Below, in pieces: positions 48,299 through 59,345 of a stretch of DNA of 64,000 nucleotides. The stretch spans positions 2,108,001 to 2,172,000 of the forward strand of contig NZ_CP061714.1 in NCBI RefSeq assembly GCF_014764385.1, written 5' to 3'. Origin of the DNA: Luteimonas sp. MC1825 (GTDB lineage Bacteria; Pseudomonadota; Gammaproteobacteria; Xanthomonadales; Xanthomonadaceae). The notes beneath the pieces were generated by a model. The model had not been told where the DNA came from and did not search any database. It saw only the letters and a list, made by a program, of their open reading frames with translations. Position 1 is the stretch's first letter. Each line of letters starts with the position of its first letter. The translations under genes and the position numbers were made by a program.

Positions 48299-48400
48299 CC
48301 ATCCCCGCGCGAGCGGGGGTGGGGCTGGACCGGAGTCCGTGCGCTGCGCGGCCTGCGGTCCATCCCCACGCCGGTGGTGCCCCGTCCGTGACGGGGTGCT
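48299..48400 (+). other. Hairpins between ahpC and ahpF
   Basis: The 153-bp gap contains CCATCCCCGC-GCGA-GCGGGGGTGG (48299-48322), a 10-bp stem with one G-U pair and a GNRA loop, 20 nt after the ahpC stop. It also contains GCCCCGTC-CGT-GACGGGGT (48379-48397). Neither has a U-run. Partial termination or 3'-end stabilisation of ahpC mRNA would give more AhpC than AhpF; this is inferred. Confidence 0.5.
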
Positions 48401-48432
48401 GGCCCCGCATTGCCGAACATCAGGAGTCCGAC

Positions 48433-50013
48433 ATGCTCGAAGACGATCTCAAGACCCAGCTCAAGGGCTACCTGGAGCGCCTGCAGCGCCCGGTGGTGCT
48501 CGTCGCCAGCGTCGACGACGGCACGAAGTCCGCCGAGCTGCTGGAACTGCTCGAGGACATCCGCACCCAGTCCGACAAGGTCTCGGTCGAGATCCGCCGC
48601 GACGACGACCAGCGCAAGCCCTCGTTCGCCGTGACCTCCCCCGGGCATGACATCGACCTGCGCTTCGCCGGCCTGCCGATGGGCCACGAGTTCACCTCGC
48701 TGGTCCTCGCCCTGCTGCAGGCCGGCGGCCACCCGTCCAAGGCGGCCCCGGCGCTGCTCGAACAGGTTGCCAACCTGGAGGGCGAGTACCGCTTCGAGAC
48801 CTACTTCTCGCAGTCCTGCCAGAACTGCCCCGACGTGGTGCAGGCGCTCAACCTGGCGGCGGTGCTGAATCCGGGCATCCATCACGTCGCCATCGATGGC
48901 GCCCTGTTCCAGGAGGAAGTCGACGCGCGCGAGGTCATGTCGGTGCCGACCGTGTTCCTCAACGGCGCGCTGTTCGACCAGGGCCGCATGAGCCTGGAGC
49001 AGATCGTGGCGCGGCTCGACACCGGTGCCGCCCAGCGCGCCGCCGCCGGGATCGCCGGCAAGGACCTGTTCGATGTGCTGGTGGTGGGCGGTGGCCCGGC
49101 CGGCGCCGCGGCGGCGGTCTACGCCGCGCGCAAGGGCATCAACACCGGCGTGGTCGCCGAACGCTTCGGCGGCCAGGTCCTGGACACCATGGCGATCGAG
49201 AACTTCATCTCCGTGCAGGAGACCGAGGGCCCGCGCCTGGCGGCGCAGCTGGAGGCGCACGTGCGCCAGTACGACGTCGACATCATGAACCTGCAGCGTG
49301 CCGAAGCGCTGGAGCAGGACGCCGACGGCATCACCACCGTCCGCCTGGCCAGCGGCGCCTCGGTGCGCGGCCGCACCGTGGTGCTGTCCACCGGCGCGCG
49401 CTGGCGGCAGATGGGCGTGCCCGGCGAGGACCAGTACCGCAACAAGGGCGTGGCCTATTGCCCGCACTGCGATGGCCCGCTGTTCAAGGGCAAGCGCGTC
49501 GCGGTGGTGGGCGGCGGCAACTCGGGCGTGGAAGCCGCCATCGACCTGGCGGGCCTGGTCGCCCACGTCACGCTGATCGAATACGACGACAAGCTGCGCG
49601 CGGACGAAGTGCTGCAGCGCAAGCTGCGCAGCCTGGCGAACGTCCGCATCATCACGTCCGCGCAGACCACCGAGGTGCTCGGCGACGGCAGCCGTGTCAA
49701 TGGCCTGGTCTATCGCGACCGCGCCGGCGGCGATTCCCATCGCGTGGAGCTGGAGGGCGTGTTCGTGCAGATCGGCCTGCTGCCCAACACCGAATGGCTC
49801 AAGGGCACGCTGGCGCTGTCGCCGCGCGGCGAGATCGAAGTGGACGCCGCGGGCCGCACATCGCTCCCCGGCGTGTTCGCCGCGGGCGATGCCACCACGG
49901 TGCCGTACAAGCAGATCGTGATCGCCATGGGTGAAGGCGCCAAGGCCGCGCTCGGCGCGTTCGACCACCTGATCCGCAGCAGCAGCCCGGTCGCCGAGAC
50001 CGCCGCCGCGTAA
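48433..50013 (+). CDS. ahpF: Alkyl hydroperoxide reductase subunit F
   Basis: Flavoprotein that passes electrons from NADH to AhpC, 526 aa. An N-terminal double thioredoxin-fold domain has redox pair Cys129/Cys132 (SCQNCPDVV). A thioredoxin-reductase-like body follows, with FAD loop [20 protein letters not shown], redox pair Cys343/Cys346 (AYCPHCDG) and NAD loop [24 protein letters not shown] lies 6-7 nt before the ATG. Confidence 0.97.
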   Translation: MLEDDLKTQLKGYLERLQRPVVLVASVDDGTKSAELLELLEDIRTQSDKVSVEIRRDDDQRKPSFAVTSPGHDIDLRFAGLPMGHEFTSLVLALLQAGGHPSKAAPALLEQVANLEGEYRFETYFSQSCQNCPDVVQALNLAAVLNPGIHHVAIDGALFQEEVDAREVMSVPTVFLNGALFDQGRMSLEQIVARLDTGAAQRAAAGIAGKDLFDVLVVGGGPAGAAAAVYAARKGINTGVVAERFGGQVLDTMAIENFISVQETEGPRLAAQLEAHVRQYDVDIMNLQRAEALEQDADGITTVRLASGASVRGRTVVLSTGARWRQMGVPGEDQYRNKGVAYCPHCDGPLFKGKRVAVVGGGNSGVEAAIDLAGLVAHVTLIEYDDKLRADEVLQRKLRSLANVRIITSAQTTEVLGDGSRVNGLVYRDRAGGDSHRVELEGVFVQIGLLPNTEWLKGTLALSPRGEIEVDAAGRTSLPGVFAAGDATTVPYKQIVIAMGEGAKAALGAFDHLIRSSSPVAETAAA

Positions 50014-50065
50014 GGGCACATCCGGCCACGGCCACGCGGCCGCGGCCGCGCCACGAGGGGACAGC

Positions 50066-51019
50066 ATGAACCTGCGCGACCTGACGTATTTCATCGCCCT
50101 CGCCGAACACCTGCACTTCGGGCGCGCGGCGGCGGCCAGCTTCGTCAGCCAGCCGACGCTGTCCACCCAGGTGCGCAAGCTCGAGGAAGAGCTGGGCGTG
50201 GTGCTGGTGGAGCGGGCGCCGCGCAAGGTCATGCTGACCCCGGCGGGCCGCGACGTGGCCATCCGCGCGCGGCGCATCGTCGCCGACGTGGAGCAGATGC
50301 GCGAGTCGGCGCGGCGCAGCCGCGACCCCGAGGCCGGCACGGTGCGCCTCGGCTTGTTCCCCACGCTGGGTCCTTACCTGCTGCCGCACGTGGTGCCCGG
50401 GATCCGAGCCCGCTTCCCGCAGCTCGAGCTGCTGCTGGTCGAGGAAAAGAGCGACGTGCTGCTGTCGCGCCTGCAGGAGGGCCGCCTCGATGCCGCCCTG
50501 CTGGCGCTGCCGGTGAATGAGGAGCAGCTGCACGTCGAATTCCTGTTCGAGGAGCCGTTCGTGCTGGCGGTGCCCGACACGCATGCGCTGGCCGGGCGCG
50601 ACGCACTGGCGATGAAGGACATCGCCGGCGAGCGCCTGCTGCTGCTCGCCGACGGGCACTGCCTGCGTGACCAGGCGCTGGATGTCTGCCACCTGTCCGG
50701 TGCCAGCGAGAAGGACGAGTTCCAGGCCACCAGCCTCGAGACGCTGCGACAGATGGTCGCGGCCGGTGTGGGCATCACCCTGCTGCCGACGCTGGCGGTC
50801 AAGCCACCGGTGGCGCGTTCGCAGAGCATCCAGCTGGTCGGCTTCCGCGATCCGCCGCCGAGTCGCCGCGTGGCGATGGTCTGGCGCAAGAGCTCGGCGA
50901 TGCACGAATTCCTGCTGGCGCTGGCCGAGGTGCTGCGCGACCTCCCGCCGGGCCTGCTTGCACCCGCCGCCGGCGCGACCGCCGTGCCGCTGCATGCCCC
51001 GGGCGCCTCGGGCGCCTGA
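50066..51019 (+). CDS. oxyR: Hydrogen peroxide-inducible transcription regulator OxyR
   Basis: LysR-type regulator, 317 aa. N-terminal helix-turn-helix includes AAAASFVSQPTLSTQVRKLE. The redox cysteines fall exactly at Cys199 (DGHCLRDQ) and Cys208 (LDVCHLSG), the E. coli numbers, so peroxide sensing by disulfide formation is expected. It lies 52 bp after ahpF and is probably co-transcribed with ahpF, as in Xanthomonas. Target site upstream of ahpC is present. Confidence 0.97.
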   Translation: MNLRDLTYFIALAEHLHFGRAAAASFVSQPTLSTQVRKLEEELGVVLVERAPRKVMLTPAGRDVAIRARRIVADVEQMRESARRSRDPEAGTVRLGLFPTLGPYLLPHVVPGIRARFPQLELLLVEEKSDVLLSRLQEGRLDAALLALPVNEEQLHVEFLFEEPFVLAVPDTHALAGRDALAMKDIAGERLLLLADGHCLRDQALDVCHLSGASEKDEFQATSLETLRQMVAAGVGITLLPTLAVKPPVARSQSIQLVGFRDPPPSRRVAMVWRKSSAMHEFLLALAEVLRDLPPGLLAPAAGATAVPLHAPGASGA

Positions 51020-51034
51020 GCGCGCGCGCCGGCG

Positions 51035-51685
51035 TCAGGCGCCGACGCCCACGGGGCAGGACACGCCGGTGCCGCCGATGCCGCAATAGCCCCCCGGGTT
51101 CTTGGCGAGGTATTGCTGGTGCTCGTCCTCGGCGTAATGGAACGCCGGCGCAGGATGCACGATGTCGGTGGTGATGGCGCCGAGCCCGGCCCCGGTGAGC
51201 CGCTGCTGGTAGGCATCCCGGCTGGCCAGGGCCTGCGCCTGCTGCGCCTGCGTCGCGCAATGGATCACCGAGCGGTACTGGGTGCCGATGTCGTTGCCCT
51301 GGCGCATGCCCTGGGTGGGGTCGTGGCCTTCCCAGAAGCGTGCCAGCAGCTGCGCGAACGGCAGCACCGCGGGGTCGTGGACCACCAGCACGACTTCGGC
51401 ATGCCCGGTCTCGCCACTGCAGACCTCGCGATAGGTCGGATTGGGCGTCAGCCCGCCGGCATAGCCCACCGCCGTGGTCTCCACGCCGGGCAGCCCCCAG
51501 AACAGGCGCTCGGCACCCCAGAAGCAGCCCATCCCGAAGGCGACCCGCTCAAAGCCCTCGAACCCGCCCCGCAGCGGTCGGCCATGCACGTGGTGGATGT
51601 TGTGCAGCGGCAACGGCGTGCTGCGACCCGGCAAGGCCTGCTCCGCCGTCGGCATGCGCTGCTTCCACGATCCGACTCCCAGCAT
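51035..51685 (-). CDS. msrA: Peptide methionine sulfoxide reductase A
   Basis: Repairs methionine-S-sulfoxide in proteins, 216 aa. Catalytic Cys in [20 protein letters not shown] (about residue 54). Conserved GYAGG, and a C-terminal resolving Cys in [10 protein letters not shown]. The N-terminal extension ([11 protein letters not shown] and onward) is of the longer E. coli type. Its stop faces the oxyR stop, so oxidative-stress genes are clustered. The upstream diguanylate cyclase gene is 71 bp away on the same strand. Confidence 0.96.
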   Translation of the reverse strand: MLGVGSWKQRMPTAEQALPGRSTPLPLHNIHHVHGRPLRGGFEGFERVAFGMGCFWGAERLFWGLPGVETTAVGYAGGLTPNPTYREVCSGETGHAEVVLVVHDPAVLPFAQLLARFWEGHDPTQGMRQGNDIGTQYRSVIHCATQAQQAQALASRDAYQQRLTGAGLGAITTDIVHPAPAFHYAEDEHQQYLAKNPGGYCGIGGTGVSCPVGVGA

Positions 51686-51756
51686 GTCCGCACTCCCTCT
51701 TGACGTCGCGACCATGATCCGCGCGCCGCGCCACCCGATCAAGGCGCGGTCGTCGC

Positions 51757-53955
51757 TCAGCTGAACACCGCAGGCGCGACGTGCACGCAGTTGCGGCCGG
51801 CGTGCTTGGCCGCGTACAGCGCCTTGTCGGCGCGCTCGACCAGGGCCGCGGGCAGGTCGTCGCCGGACAGGCGGGTGGCCACGCCGACGCTCGCGCTCAG
51901 CGGCACCGGTTGCCCTTCCCATTCGAACGCCAGGCACTCGACCGCGAGGCGCATGTGCTCGCCGATCGCGCGCGCGGCGGCCCCGCCACGACCTGGCAGC
52001 ACGGCGATGAATTCCTCGCCACCGTAGCGTCCGAGCAGGTCGCCTTCGCTCAGCGCGGAGTGCAGCGCCTTGGACACCGCGCGCAGGCAGGCATCGCCGC
52101 AGCCATGGCCGAGGCGGTCGTTGATCGCCTTGAAACGGTCGAGATCGATGAACAGCACCGAGATCGGCTGCCCGCTGCGCACCGACTCGGCGAAGCCGCG
52201 ACCCAGCCACTGGTCGATCGTGCGCCGGTTGAAGGTACCCGTCAGCGCGTCCAGCTCGGCCGAGCGCTGCAGGGCCACCGCCGACCGCGCGTGCTCGATG
52301 CCGACCTGGGTCGCGCGCGAGAATTCGCCTGCCAGCGCCAGCTCCGCCGGAGTGAAGGCCTCGCCGCCGGTGCGCTGCAAGAGCAGCACGCCCCAGGCCG
52401 GCGCGCGGATGGCGAGTGGCAGCACGGCTTCCATGGCCACCACGCCGCGGTCACCGGCAGCCGTGACCGGCTGCTGCAGGGGGATGCCATTGGCCGCGTG
52501 GCGCTTGAGCGGCAGCAGGCGGCTGGCGACAATCGCGTCCACCGCCGTCTTGCTGGCCTGGGGCACCACCAGGTCGATGTCACGCCCGTCCTGGCTACGC
52601 GTCAGCAACGCCGCGAACGCCACCGGCACCTGCGGCACGAGGTGGTCGAGCATCAGCCGGTAGGCGGTCCAGGCCAGGTCGGTTTCCGGCACTCCGCGCA
52701 ACGCGGTCTGCAGCGCCGCATTGAGGTCGGCGCGCGCCGCCTCGCGCCGCATGCGCGTCTCCGACTCGGCGCGTGCAATGCGATCCTGGTCGCGCTGGTC
52801 GCGGTACTGGCCCACGCGGCTCACCAGCCCGACCGCCAGCACCGCGGCCGCGAACGCGAGCACCAGCTGCCCGCCGTAGCGCAGCCACACCGGGTCCAGC
52901 CAGCGGCCGGCAGCCACGAACTCGATCACCAGCGACACCACCGCGACCAGTGCGAACAGCAGCACCAGCGACCAGGCCATCGGCACCCGGCGGCGGCCGG
53001 CGTCGACCAGCATCGCCACGCCCAGTGCGGCCGCGACCAGTTGCATGGCCAGCGCCACGCCGGGCAACACGGCGCGCAACGCCTCCACGCGCAGCAGGCA
53101 GACCGCGGCCAGGATGCCGAGCGCCCAGACATGGCGATCGGCGAGGCGCGACAGTCGCGGCATCGCCAGCGCGGTTCCTGCGTAACGTTGCAGCAGGGGG
53201 AGCACGGCGGCCAGGAACAGCAGCCCGAGCACGCGGATTCCGTCCCCGCGCCAGGCCGAGGCGATCCCGAACACGGGCAGCGCGTACAGGTGCCCGTTGT
53301 CGGCCGCCGTGGCCAGCAGGGCAAGCACGGCGGCGGCGAAAAACCGCAGGAAGGCGCGATCGCGGACGGCGCCGTACAGCGACAGCGACAACAGGGCCAG
53401 CACGAACAGCGCGGCGTATACCGAGGCACTGATGGCCGACCCGAGCTGCGCGATGCGCATCGCCGCGTCCGCGCGCACCACCCGCACGCGCAGCACCTCG
53501 CGCTCGCTGCCGATCACATGCAGGTCGATGGTGGCGTCGCCCCGCAGGTCCCCTGGCAGGGGAAACAGATAGCCGGACGGCAGCATGCCGTCGTCGGCCG
53601 GCGGGGCGAAGAAGTCGCCGCGCCCACTTCGCCAGCCCGCGCCTTCAAGCCAGACCTCGTCCACGGCGCCGCGGCTGACCCACGCGACCCAAGGTGGGCC
53701 CCCGTCGGCCTCGTCGGGCAAGGAGACGCGGACGGGAAGCACGGTCAATCCTGTGGGCCGCACCGGCAGGACCAGGGTGTCCGCGGCCGCACCCGCCTGG
53801 CCTGCGCCCTGGGGTTCGCCGAGTGCCAGGGGCAGCCCGTCCAGGTCACCGCGGAACGCGCCGGAACTGGCGGTCACCAGCAAGGCCAGCAGCAGCGCGA
53901 CCCCCGCGGCGAGCGGCCACTCCTGGCGAAGCGCCATCCACCAGCGGGGCGTCAT
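51757..53955 (-). CDS. DISM-sensor diguanylate cyclase (7TM, GAF, GGDEF)
   Basis: A 732-aa membrane diguanylate cyclase making c-di-GMP. Start [20 protein letters not shown] has CGAGGTG upstream. An N-terminal helix precedes a periplasmic 7TMR-DISMED2-like beta domain (about 60-190), about seven membrane helices (195-395), a coiled segment (about 400-430), a GAF-like domain (about 430-570) and GGDEF with GRYGGEEF near residue 644. The autoinhibitory RxxD site five residues upstream reads SEGD, so product inhibition at this site is probably absent. Ligand unknown. Confidence 0.9.
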   Translation of the reverse strand: MTPRWWMALRQEWPLAAGVALLLALLVTASSGAFRGDLDGLPLALGEPQGAGQAGAAADTLVLPVRPTGLTVLPVRVSLPDEADGGPPWVAWVSRGAVDEVWLEGAGWRSGRGDFFAPPADDGMLPSGYLFPLPGDLRGDATIDLHVIGSEREVLRVRVVRADAAMRIAQLGSAISASVYAALFVLALLSLSLYGAVRDRAFLRFFAAAVLALLATAADNGHLYALPVFGIASAWRGDGIRVLGLLFLAAVLPLLQRYAGTALAMPRLSRLADRHVWALGILAAVCLLRVEALRAVLPGVALAMQLVAAALGVAMLVDAGRRRVPMAWSLVLLFALVAVVSLVIEFVAAGRWLDPVWLRYGGQLVLAFAAAVLAVGLVSRVGQYRDQRDQDRIARAESETRMRREAARADLNAALQTALRGVPETDLAWTAYRLMLDHLVPQVPVAFAALLTRSQDGRDIDLVVPQASKTAVDAIVASRLLPLKRHAANGIPLQQPVTAAGDRGVVAMEAVLPLAIRAPAWGVLLLQRTGGEAFTPAELALAGEFSRATQVGIEHARSAVALQRSAELDALTGTFNRRTIDQWLGRGFAESVRSGQPISVLFIDLDRFKAINDRLGHGCGDACLRAVSKALHSALSEGDLLGRYGGEEFIAVLPGRGGAAARAIGEHMRLAVECLAFEWEGQPVPLSASVGVATRLSGDDLPAALVERADKALYAAKHAGRNCVHVAPAVFS

Positions 53956-54152
53956 CAGGCACCTCGGCCGGGGCGACGCGCCCGCGGAGCGGCACATGGT
54001 GGCCAAGCGCGATCCGGGATGTCCCTGTCCATAGCCGCCCCCCAACCGATGGCAAACACGCAAGCAAGCAACATGCCACTGCGCCCCGCGGCGCCGCTCG
54101 GCTACACTTCGCGGCCCGTGGCGCAGCCCGCGCCGGCAGCGTCCATCGCCAC

Positions 54153-55907
<1,755 letters not shown>

Positions 55908-55991
55908 GCCGACCCGCGCGCCGGCCTGCACGTCGGCGCCACCGCCGCGCGGCTAGCATTGCCCGCGCATCTTTCCGCCAAGGAGCCCCAC

Positions 55992-56417
55992 ATGCGCCGG
56001 ATCGAACCCCGCACGCTGCTGTCCCTGCTTTCCCTGCTTTCCCTGCTGCTCGCTCCGCTGCTGCTGGCCGCCTGTGCCGCACCGCAGTCGAGTGCCGGCA
56101 ACGGCGTCGGACCGCCGACGGCATCGGAACAGCCACGCGAGTCCGTGCCACGCCAGCGCCCGGGCACCGTGGCCGGGGTGCCGGTGCTCGACCGCAGCTG
56201 CAAGGTCGACAGCGACTGTGCGGTGAAGGACGTCGGCAGCTGCTGCGGCTACCGTCCGGCCTGCGTCAACAAGGACGCCAAGCCTGATCCGGCCGCGGTC
56301 CAGGCCGCCTGCGCCGCCAACGGCGTGATGGGCACCTGCGGCTTCCGCGAGATCGAAGCCTGCAGCTGCGTCGCCAACACGTGCGAGGCCTCGGCCTCCG
56401 CGGCGGTGGCGCGCTGA
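55992..56417 (+). CDS. Cysteine-rich lipoprotein of unknown function
   Basis: A 141-aa lipoprotein with lipobox LAAC (Cys28) and a signal core built of repeated Leu-Leu-Ser units (short direct repeat in the DNA). After a Pro/Ser-rich linker the last 70 residues carry ten cysteines in patterns SCKVDSDC, GSCCGYRPAC and EACSCVANTC, suggesting a disulfide-stabilised small fold. I do not recognise a characterised family. It overlaps the downstream deaminase start by 1 nt. Confidence 0.72.
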   Translation: MRRIEPRTLLSLLSLLSLLLAPLLLAACAAPQSSAGNGVGPPTASEQPRESVPRQRPGTVAGVPVLDRSCKVDSDCAVKDVGSCCGYRPACVNKDAKPDPAAVQAACAANGVMGTCGFREIEACSCVANTCEASASAAVAR

Positions 56418-56992
56418 TGCTCTACGCCCAGGTCCACCTCACGCTGCCGGCATGGGTCCATGACGTCGTCGACACCACCCGCGCCTATGCCAGCGACGAG
56501 GACAAGGTCGCGCTGGCCATCGAACTGGCGGGCCGCAACGCCGCCGCGCAGACCGGTGGCCCGTTCGGGGCGGCGGTGTTCGGCCCTTCCGACCGCGTGG
56601 TCGCCGCGGGCGTCAACGTGGTGCTGCCGCAGAGCACGTCGCTGGCGCATGCCGAGAACATGGCCTACATGCTGGCCCAGCAGCGGCTGCAGCGCCCGCG
56701 CCTCAACCAGGACGAGGACGGTCGCCATGATGGCCCCTACACGCTCGCCACCTCGGCGCAGCCCTGCTGCCAGTGCTATGGCGCGACGGTATGGGCGGGC
56801 GTGGACCGCCTGCTGATCGGCGCGCGCGCCGAGGACGTGCACGAACTCACCGAATTCGACGAAGGCCCGCTGCCCGCCGACTGGATCGGTGAACTCGGGC
56901 GCCGCGGCATCGAAGTCGCGCGCGACCTGCGCCGCGACGACGCCCGCGCCGTGCTGGCCGCCTACGGCCAGACCGGCGGCCGGCGCTACTGA
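56417..56992 (+). CDS. Nucleoside/base deaminase (CDA superfamily)
   Basis: A 191-aa zinc deaminase. The HAE motif has His78 (LAHAENMAY), and the second zinc motif is P116-C117-C118-Q119-C120. GGPFGAAVF is typical of guanine deaminase/CMP-dCMP type folds. It is longer than TadA. The exact substrate (guanine, cytosine or nucleoside) cannot be told. The start overlaps the lipoprotein stop (TGATG). Confidence 0.87.
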   Translation: MLYAQVHLTLPAWVHDVVDTTRAYASDEDKVALAIELAGRNAAAQTGGPFGAAVFGPSDRVVAAGVNVVLPQSTSLAHAENMAYMLAQQRLQRPRLNQDEDGRHDGPYTLATSAQPCCQCYGATVWAGVDRLLIGARAEDVHELTEFDEGPLPADWIGELGRRGIEVARDLRRDDARAVLAAYGQTGGRRY

Positions 56993-57026
56993 TGCCGTCA
57001 GCGCCCCTGCCATGGACCGTGGCGGC

Positions 57027-58115
57027 ATGAGCGGCCTGCTCTGCTATTGCCGCGCGGGCTTCGAGCCGGAGCTCGCCGCCGAACTCGGCGAACGCGCGGC
57101 GGCCGCCGGCCATGCCGGCTATGCCGTCACCGACCGCGACAGCGGCTACGTGCGCTTCCTCGTGCCGGGTGGCGATGCGCATGCGCTGTCGCGCGCGCTG
57201 CCGTGGCGCGACCTGGTGTTCGCGCGGCAGAAACTGCAGCTGCTGGCCGACCTGCCGGCGCTCGACCCCAGGGACCGCATCTCGCCGATCATCGCGCTGC
57301 TGCAGTCCGCGTCCCTGGCGGGGCCACCCGCGGCCGCGGGCCAGGCGCCGTACGGGACCCTGCTGGTCGAGCATCCCGACAGCGATGCCGCGGGGCCGCT
57401 CTCGGGCCTGGCGCGTGCGCTTGGCAATGCCCTGCGCCCGGCCCTGCGCAAGGCCGGCCTGCTGGCCGCAAGCGAGGACCCGCGCCGCCCGCGCCTGCAC
57501 ATCTGCCTGCTCGCCGGCGACCACCTGCTGCTCGCCTGCAGCGACAGCCGAGACTCGTCGCCGTGGCCCAACGGCGTGCCGCGCCTGCGCCTGCATCGCG
57601 ATGCACCCTCGCGCTCGGCGTTGAAGCTCGAGGAAGCCTTCATGTCCATGCTCGACGACGGCGAACGCGAGCGCCTGCTGCGCCCCGGCATGCACGCCGC
57701 CGACCTCGGCGCCGCGCCCGGCGGCTGGACCTGGGTGCTGCTGCGCGAAGGCCTGCAGGTGATGGCGATCGACAATGGCCCGCTGCGCGAGCATGTGATG
57801 GATACCGGACGCGTGACCCACCTGCGCGAGGACGGCTTCCGCTGGCAGCCGCCGCGCCCGCTGGACTGGATGGTGTGCGACATGGTCGAGCAGCCGCGCC
57901 GGGTCGCCTCGCGGATGGCGACCTGGTTCCGCGAGGGCTGGTGCCGGCAGGCGGTGTTCAACCTGAAGCTGCCGATGAAGAAACGCTGGCTCGAGACCAC
58001 GCTGTGCCTGGACCTGTTCACGCGCGAGGCTGGTCGGCCGTTGACCGTGCGCGCGCGCCAGCTCTACCACGACCGCGAAGAGATCACGGTCATCGCGATG
58101 CCTGCCGGGAGCTGA
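57027..58115 (+). CDS. rlmM: 23S rRNA (cytidine-2498 2'-O) methyltransferase
   Basis: RlmM/YgdE, 362 aa, methylates C2498 of 23S rRNA. N-terminal THUMP-like part begins MSGLLCYCRAGFEPELAAEL; an ATG five codons earlier is an alternative. SAM-binding motif ADLGAAPGGWTWVLL lies at about residues 225-239. Catalytic Lys-containing VFNLKLPMKKRW is present. It converges on the Ubi genes, with a short hairpin between. Confidence 0.95.
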   Translation: MSGLLCYCRAGFEPELAAELGERAAAAGHAGYAVTDRDSGYVRFLVPGGDAHALSRALPWRDLVFARQKLQLLADLPALDPRDRISPIIALLQSASLAGPPAAAGQAPYGTLLVEHPDSDAAGPLSGLARALGNALRPALRKAGLLAASEDPRRPRLHICLLAGDHLLLACSDSRDSSPWPNGVPRLRLHRDAPSRSALKLEEAFMSMLDDGERERLLRPGMHAADLGAAPGGWTWVLLREGLQVMAIDNGPLREHVMDTGRVTHLREDGFRWQPPRPLDWMVCDMVEQPRRVASRMATWFREGWCRQAVFNLKLPMKKRWLETTLCLDLFTREAGRPLTVRARQLYHDREEITVIAMPAGS

Positions 58116-58121
58116 AGGCGC

Positions 58122-58138
58122 CGGCTCCTTCGGAGCCG
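58122..58138. terminator. Hairpin between rlmM and the convergent ubi gene
   Basis: Perfect 7-bp stem CGGCTCC-TTC-GGAGCCG just after the rlmM stop, in a 36-bp gap between convergent genes. It is a probable bidirectional terminator without a U-run. Confidence 0.5.
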
Positions 58139-58151
58139 CGCAGGTGGACGT

Positions 58152-59345
58152 CTAGATGCCCGCCGCCTGGCGCCAGAGCGCGGCCGACAACGACGGCACG
58201 CGACCGGCCAGCCCCAGCAGCGGTCCGCGCAGCAGGGTTGCCGCGAGCGACGGACTGGTGAATGCCCGGTTGATGCCGTCGAAGGCGTGGGCCGCCAGCG
58301 TGTCTTCGCTGCGGCGCGCGCGCCCCCAGCGCGCGAGGCGCTGTGGCGTGGCCCAGTCCTGCTTGCGCGCCCGCGCGCCGGCGATCGACGCGTGCAACGC
58401 CGCCACATCGCGCAGGCCGAGGTTGACACCCTGCCCGGCCAGCGGATGCACGGCATGCGCGGCATCCCCGAGCAGCAGCACGCGGCCGGCGACGTAGCTG
58501 CGCGCCAGCTGCATGCGCAGCGGGAATGCGGCCCGTGGCGAACACGGCAGGGTGCGGCCGAGACGGGCGTCGAAGGCTTGCGTGAGCGCGTTGCCGAACG
58601 TGTCGTCATCCATCGCCAGCACCGCCTGCGCGGCCGCGGTGGGCTGCGACCAGACGATCGAACTGCTGCCGTCGGCGCAGGGCAGGAACGCCAGCGGCCC
58701 GCCCGGCAGGAAGCGTTGCCAGGCGGTGGCTTCATGGGCCTCTTCCGTGCGCACGTAGCCGACCACGCCGGATTGTCCGTAGTCACGGCCGTCGACGGCG
58801 ATGCCGGCCAGCGCGCGCAGGGTGGACGCGGCGCCGTCAGCGGCGATCGCCACGCGCGCGGACACGCGGCGCCCGTCGTCCAGCCGCAACTGCACGCCGG
58901 CTTCGTCCTGCTCGAGCCCCTCCACCCGCGCGGGGCAGCGCAGTTCGACACCGGCGCCCGCCAGCCGCGCCCAGAGCCGGTCGACCAGCAGTGCATTCTC
59001 GACGATCCAGCCGAGCTCGCGGCGCCCGTAGGCGTCGGCGTCGAATATCAGTTCACCGCCGCCCGCTGCGTCCCAGACGCGCATGCGCCGGTACGGCTGC
59101 AGGCGCGTCGCAGGCGCACCGTTGCGGCCGGCCACCGCGTCCCAGGCGCCCAGCGCCTGGAACAGCGCGGCGTTGTCGGGCGCGAACGCGTAGACGCGCA
59201 GGTCCGGCGCGTCGGGCGACCAGGGCGCGGGCGCGCGGCCCTCGACCAGCACCACCGACAGGTCCTGTCGCGCCAGCGCGAGCGCGGTGGCCGCGCCGAC
59301 CACACCGCCGCCGACGACCACCGCATCGACCTGCCCGCGGCGCAT
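58152..59345 (-). CDS. UbiH/UbiF/COQ6-family FAD hydroxylase
   Basis: A 397-aa flavoprotein monooxygenase for ubiquinone ring hydroxylation. FAD loop VVVGGGVVGAATALALARQD, DG-type motif AIAADGAASTLR and second FAD motif LLLGDAAHAVHPLAGQGVNL are intact. It follows ubiH with 1-nt overlap. Which ring carbon it hydroxylates (UbiF, UbiI or UbiM type) cannot be decided by eye. Confidence 0.9.
   Translation of the reverse strand: MRRGQVDAVVVGGGVVGAATALALARQDLSVVLVEGRAPAPWSPDAPDLRVYAFAPDNAALFQALGAWDAVAGRNGAPATRLQPYRRMRVWDAAGGGELIFDADAYGRRELGWIVENALLVDRLWARLAGAGVELRCPARVEGLEQDEAGVQLRLDDGRRVSARVAIAADGAASTLRALAGIAVDGRDYGQSGVVGYVRTEEAHEATAWQRFLPGGPLAFLPCADGSSSIVWSQPTAAAQAVLAMDDDTFGNALTQAFDARLGRTLPCSPRAAFPLRMQLARSYVAGRVLLLGDAAHAVHPLAGQGVNLGLRDVAALHASIAGARARKQDWATPQRLARWGRARRSEDTLAAHAFDGINRAFTSPSLAATLLRGPLLGLAGRVPSLSAALWRQAAGI

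Noticed and set aside
48299..48322. CRISPR or transposon repeat between ahpC and ahpF
   Set aside because: A single stem-loop, not repeated elsewhere in the window, with no spacer pattern or target duplication.
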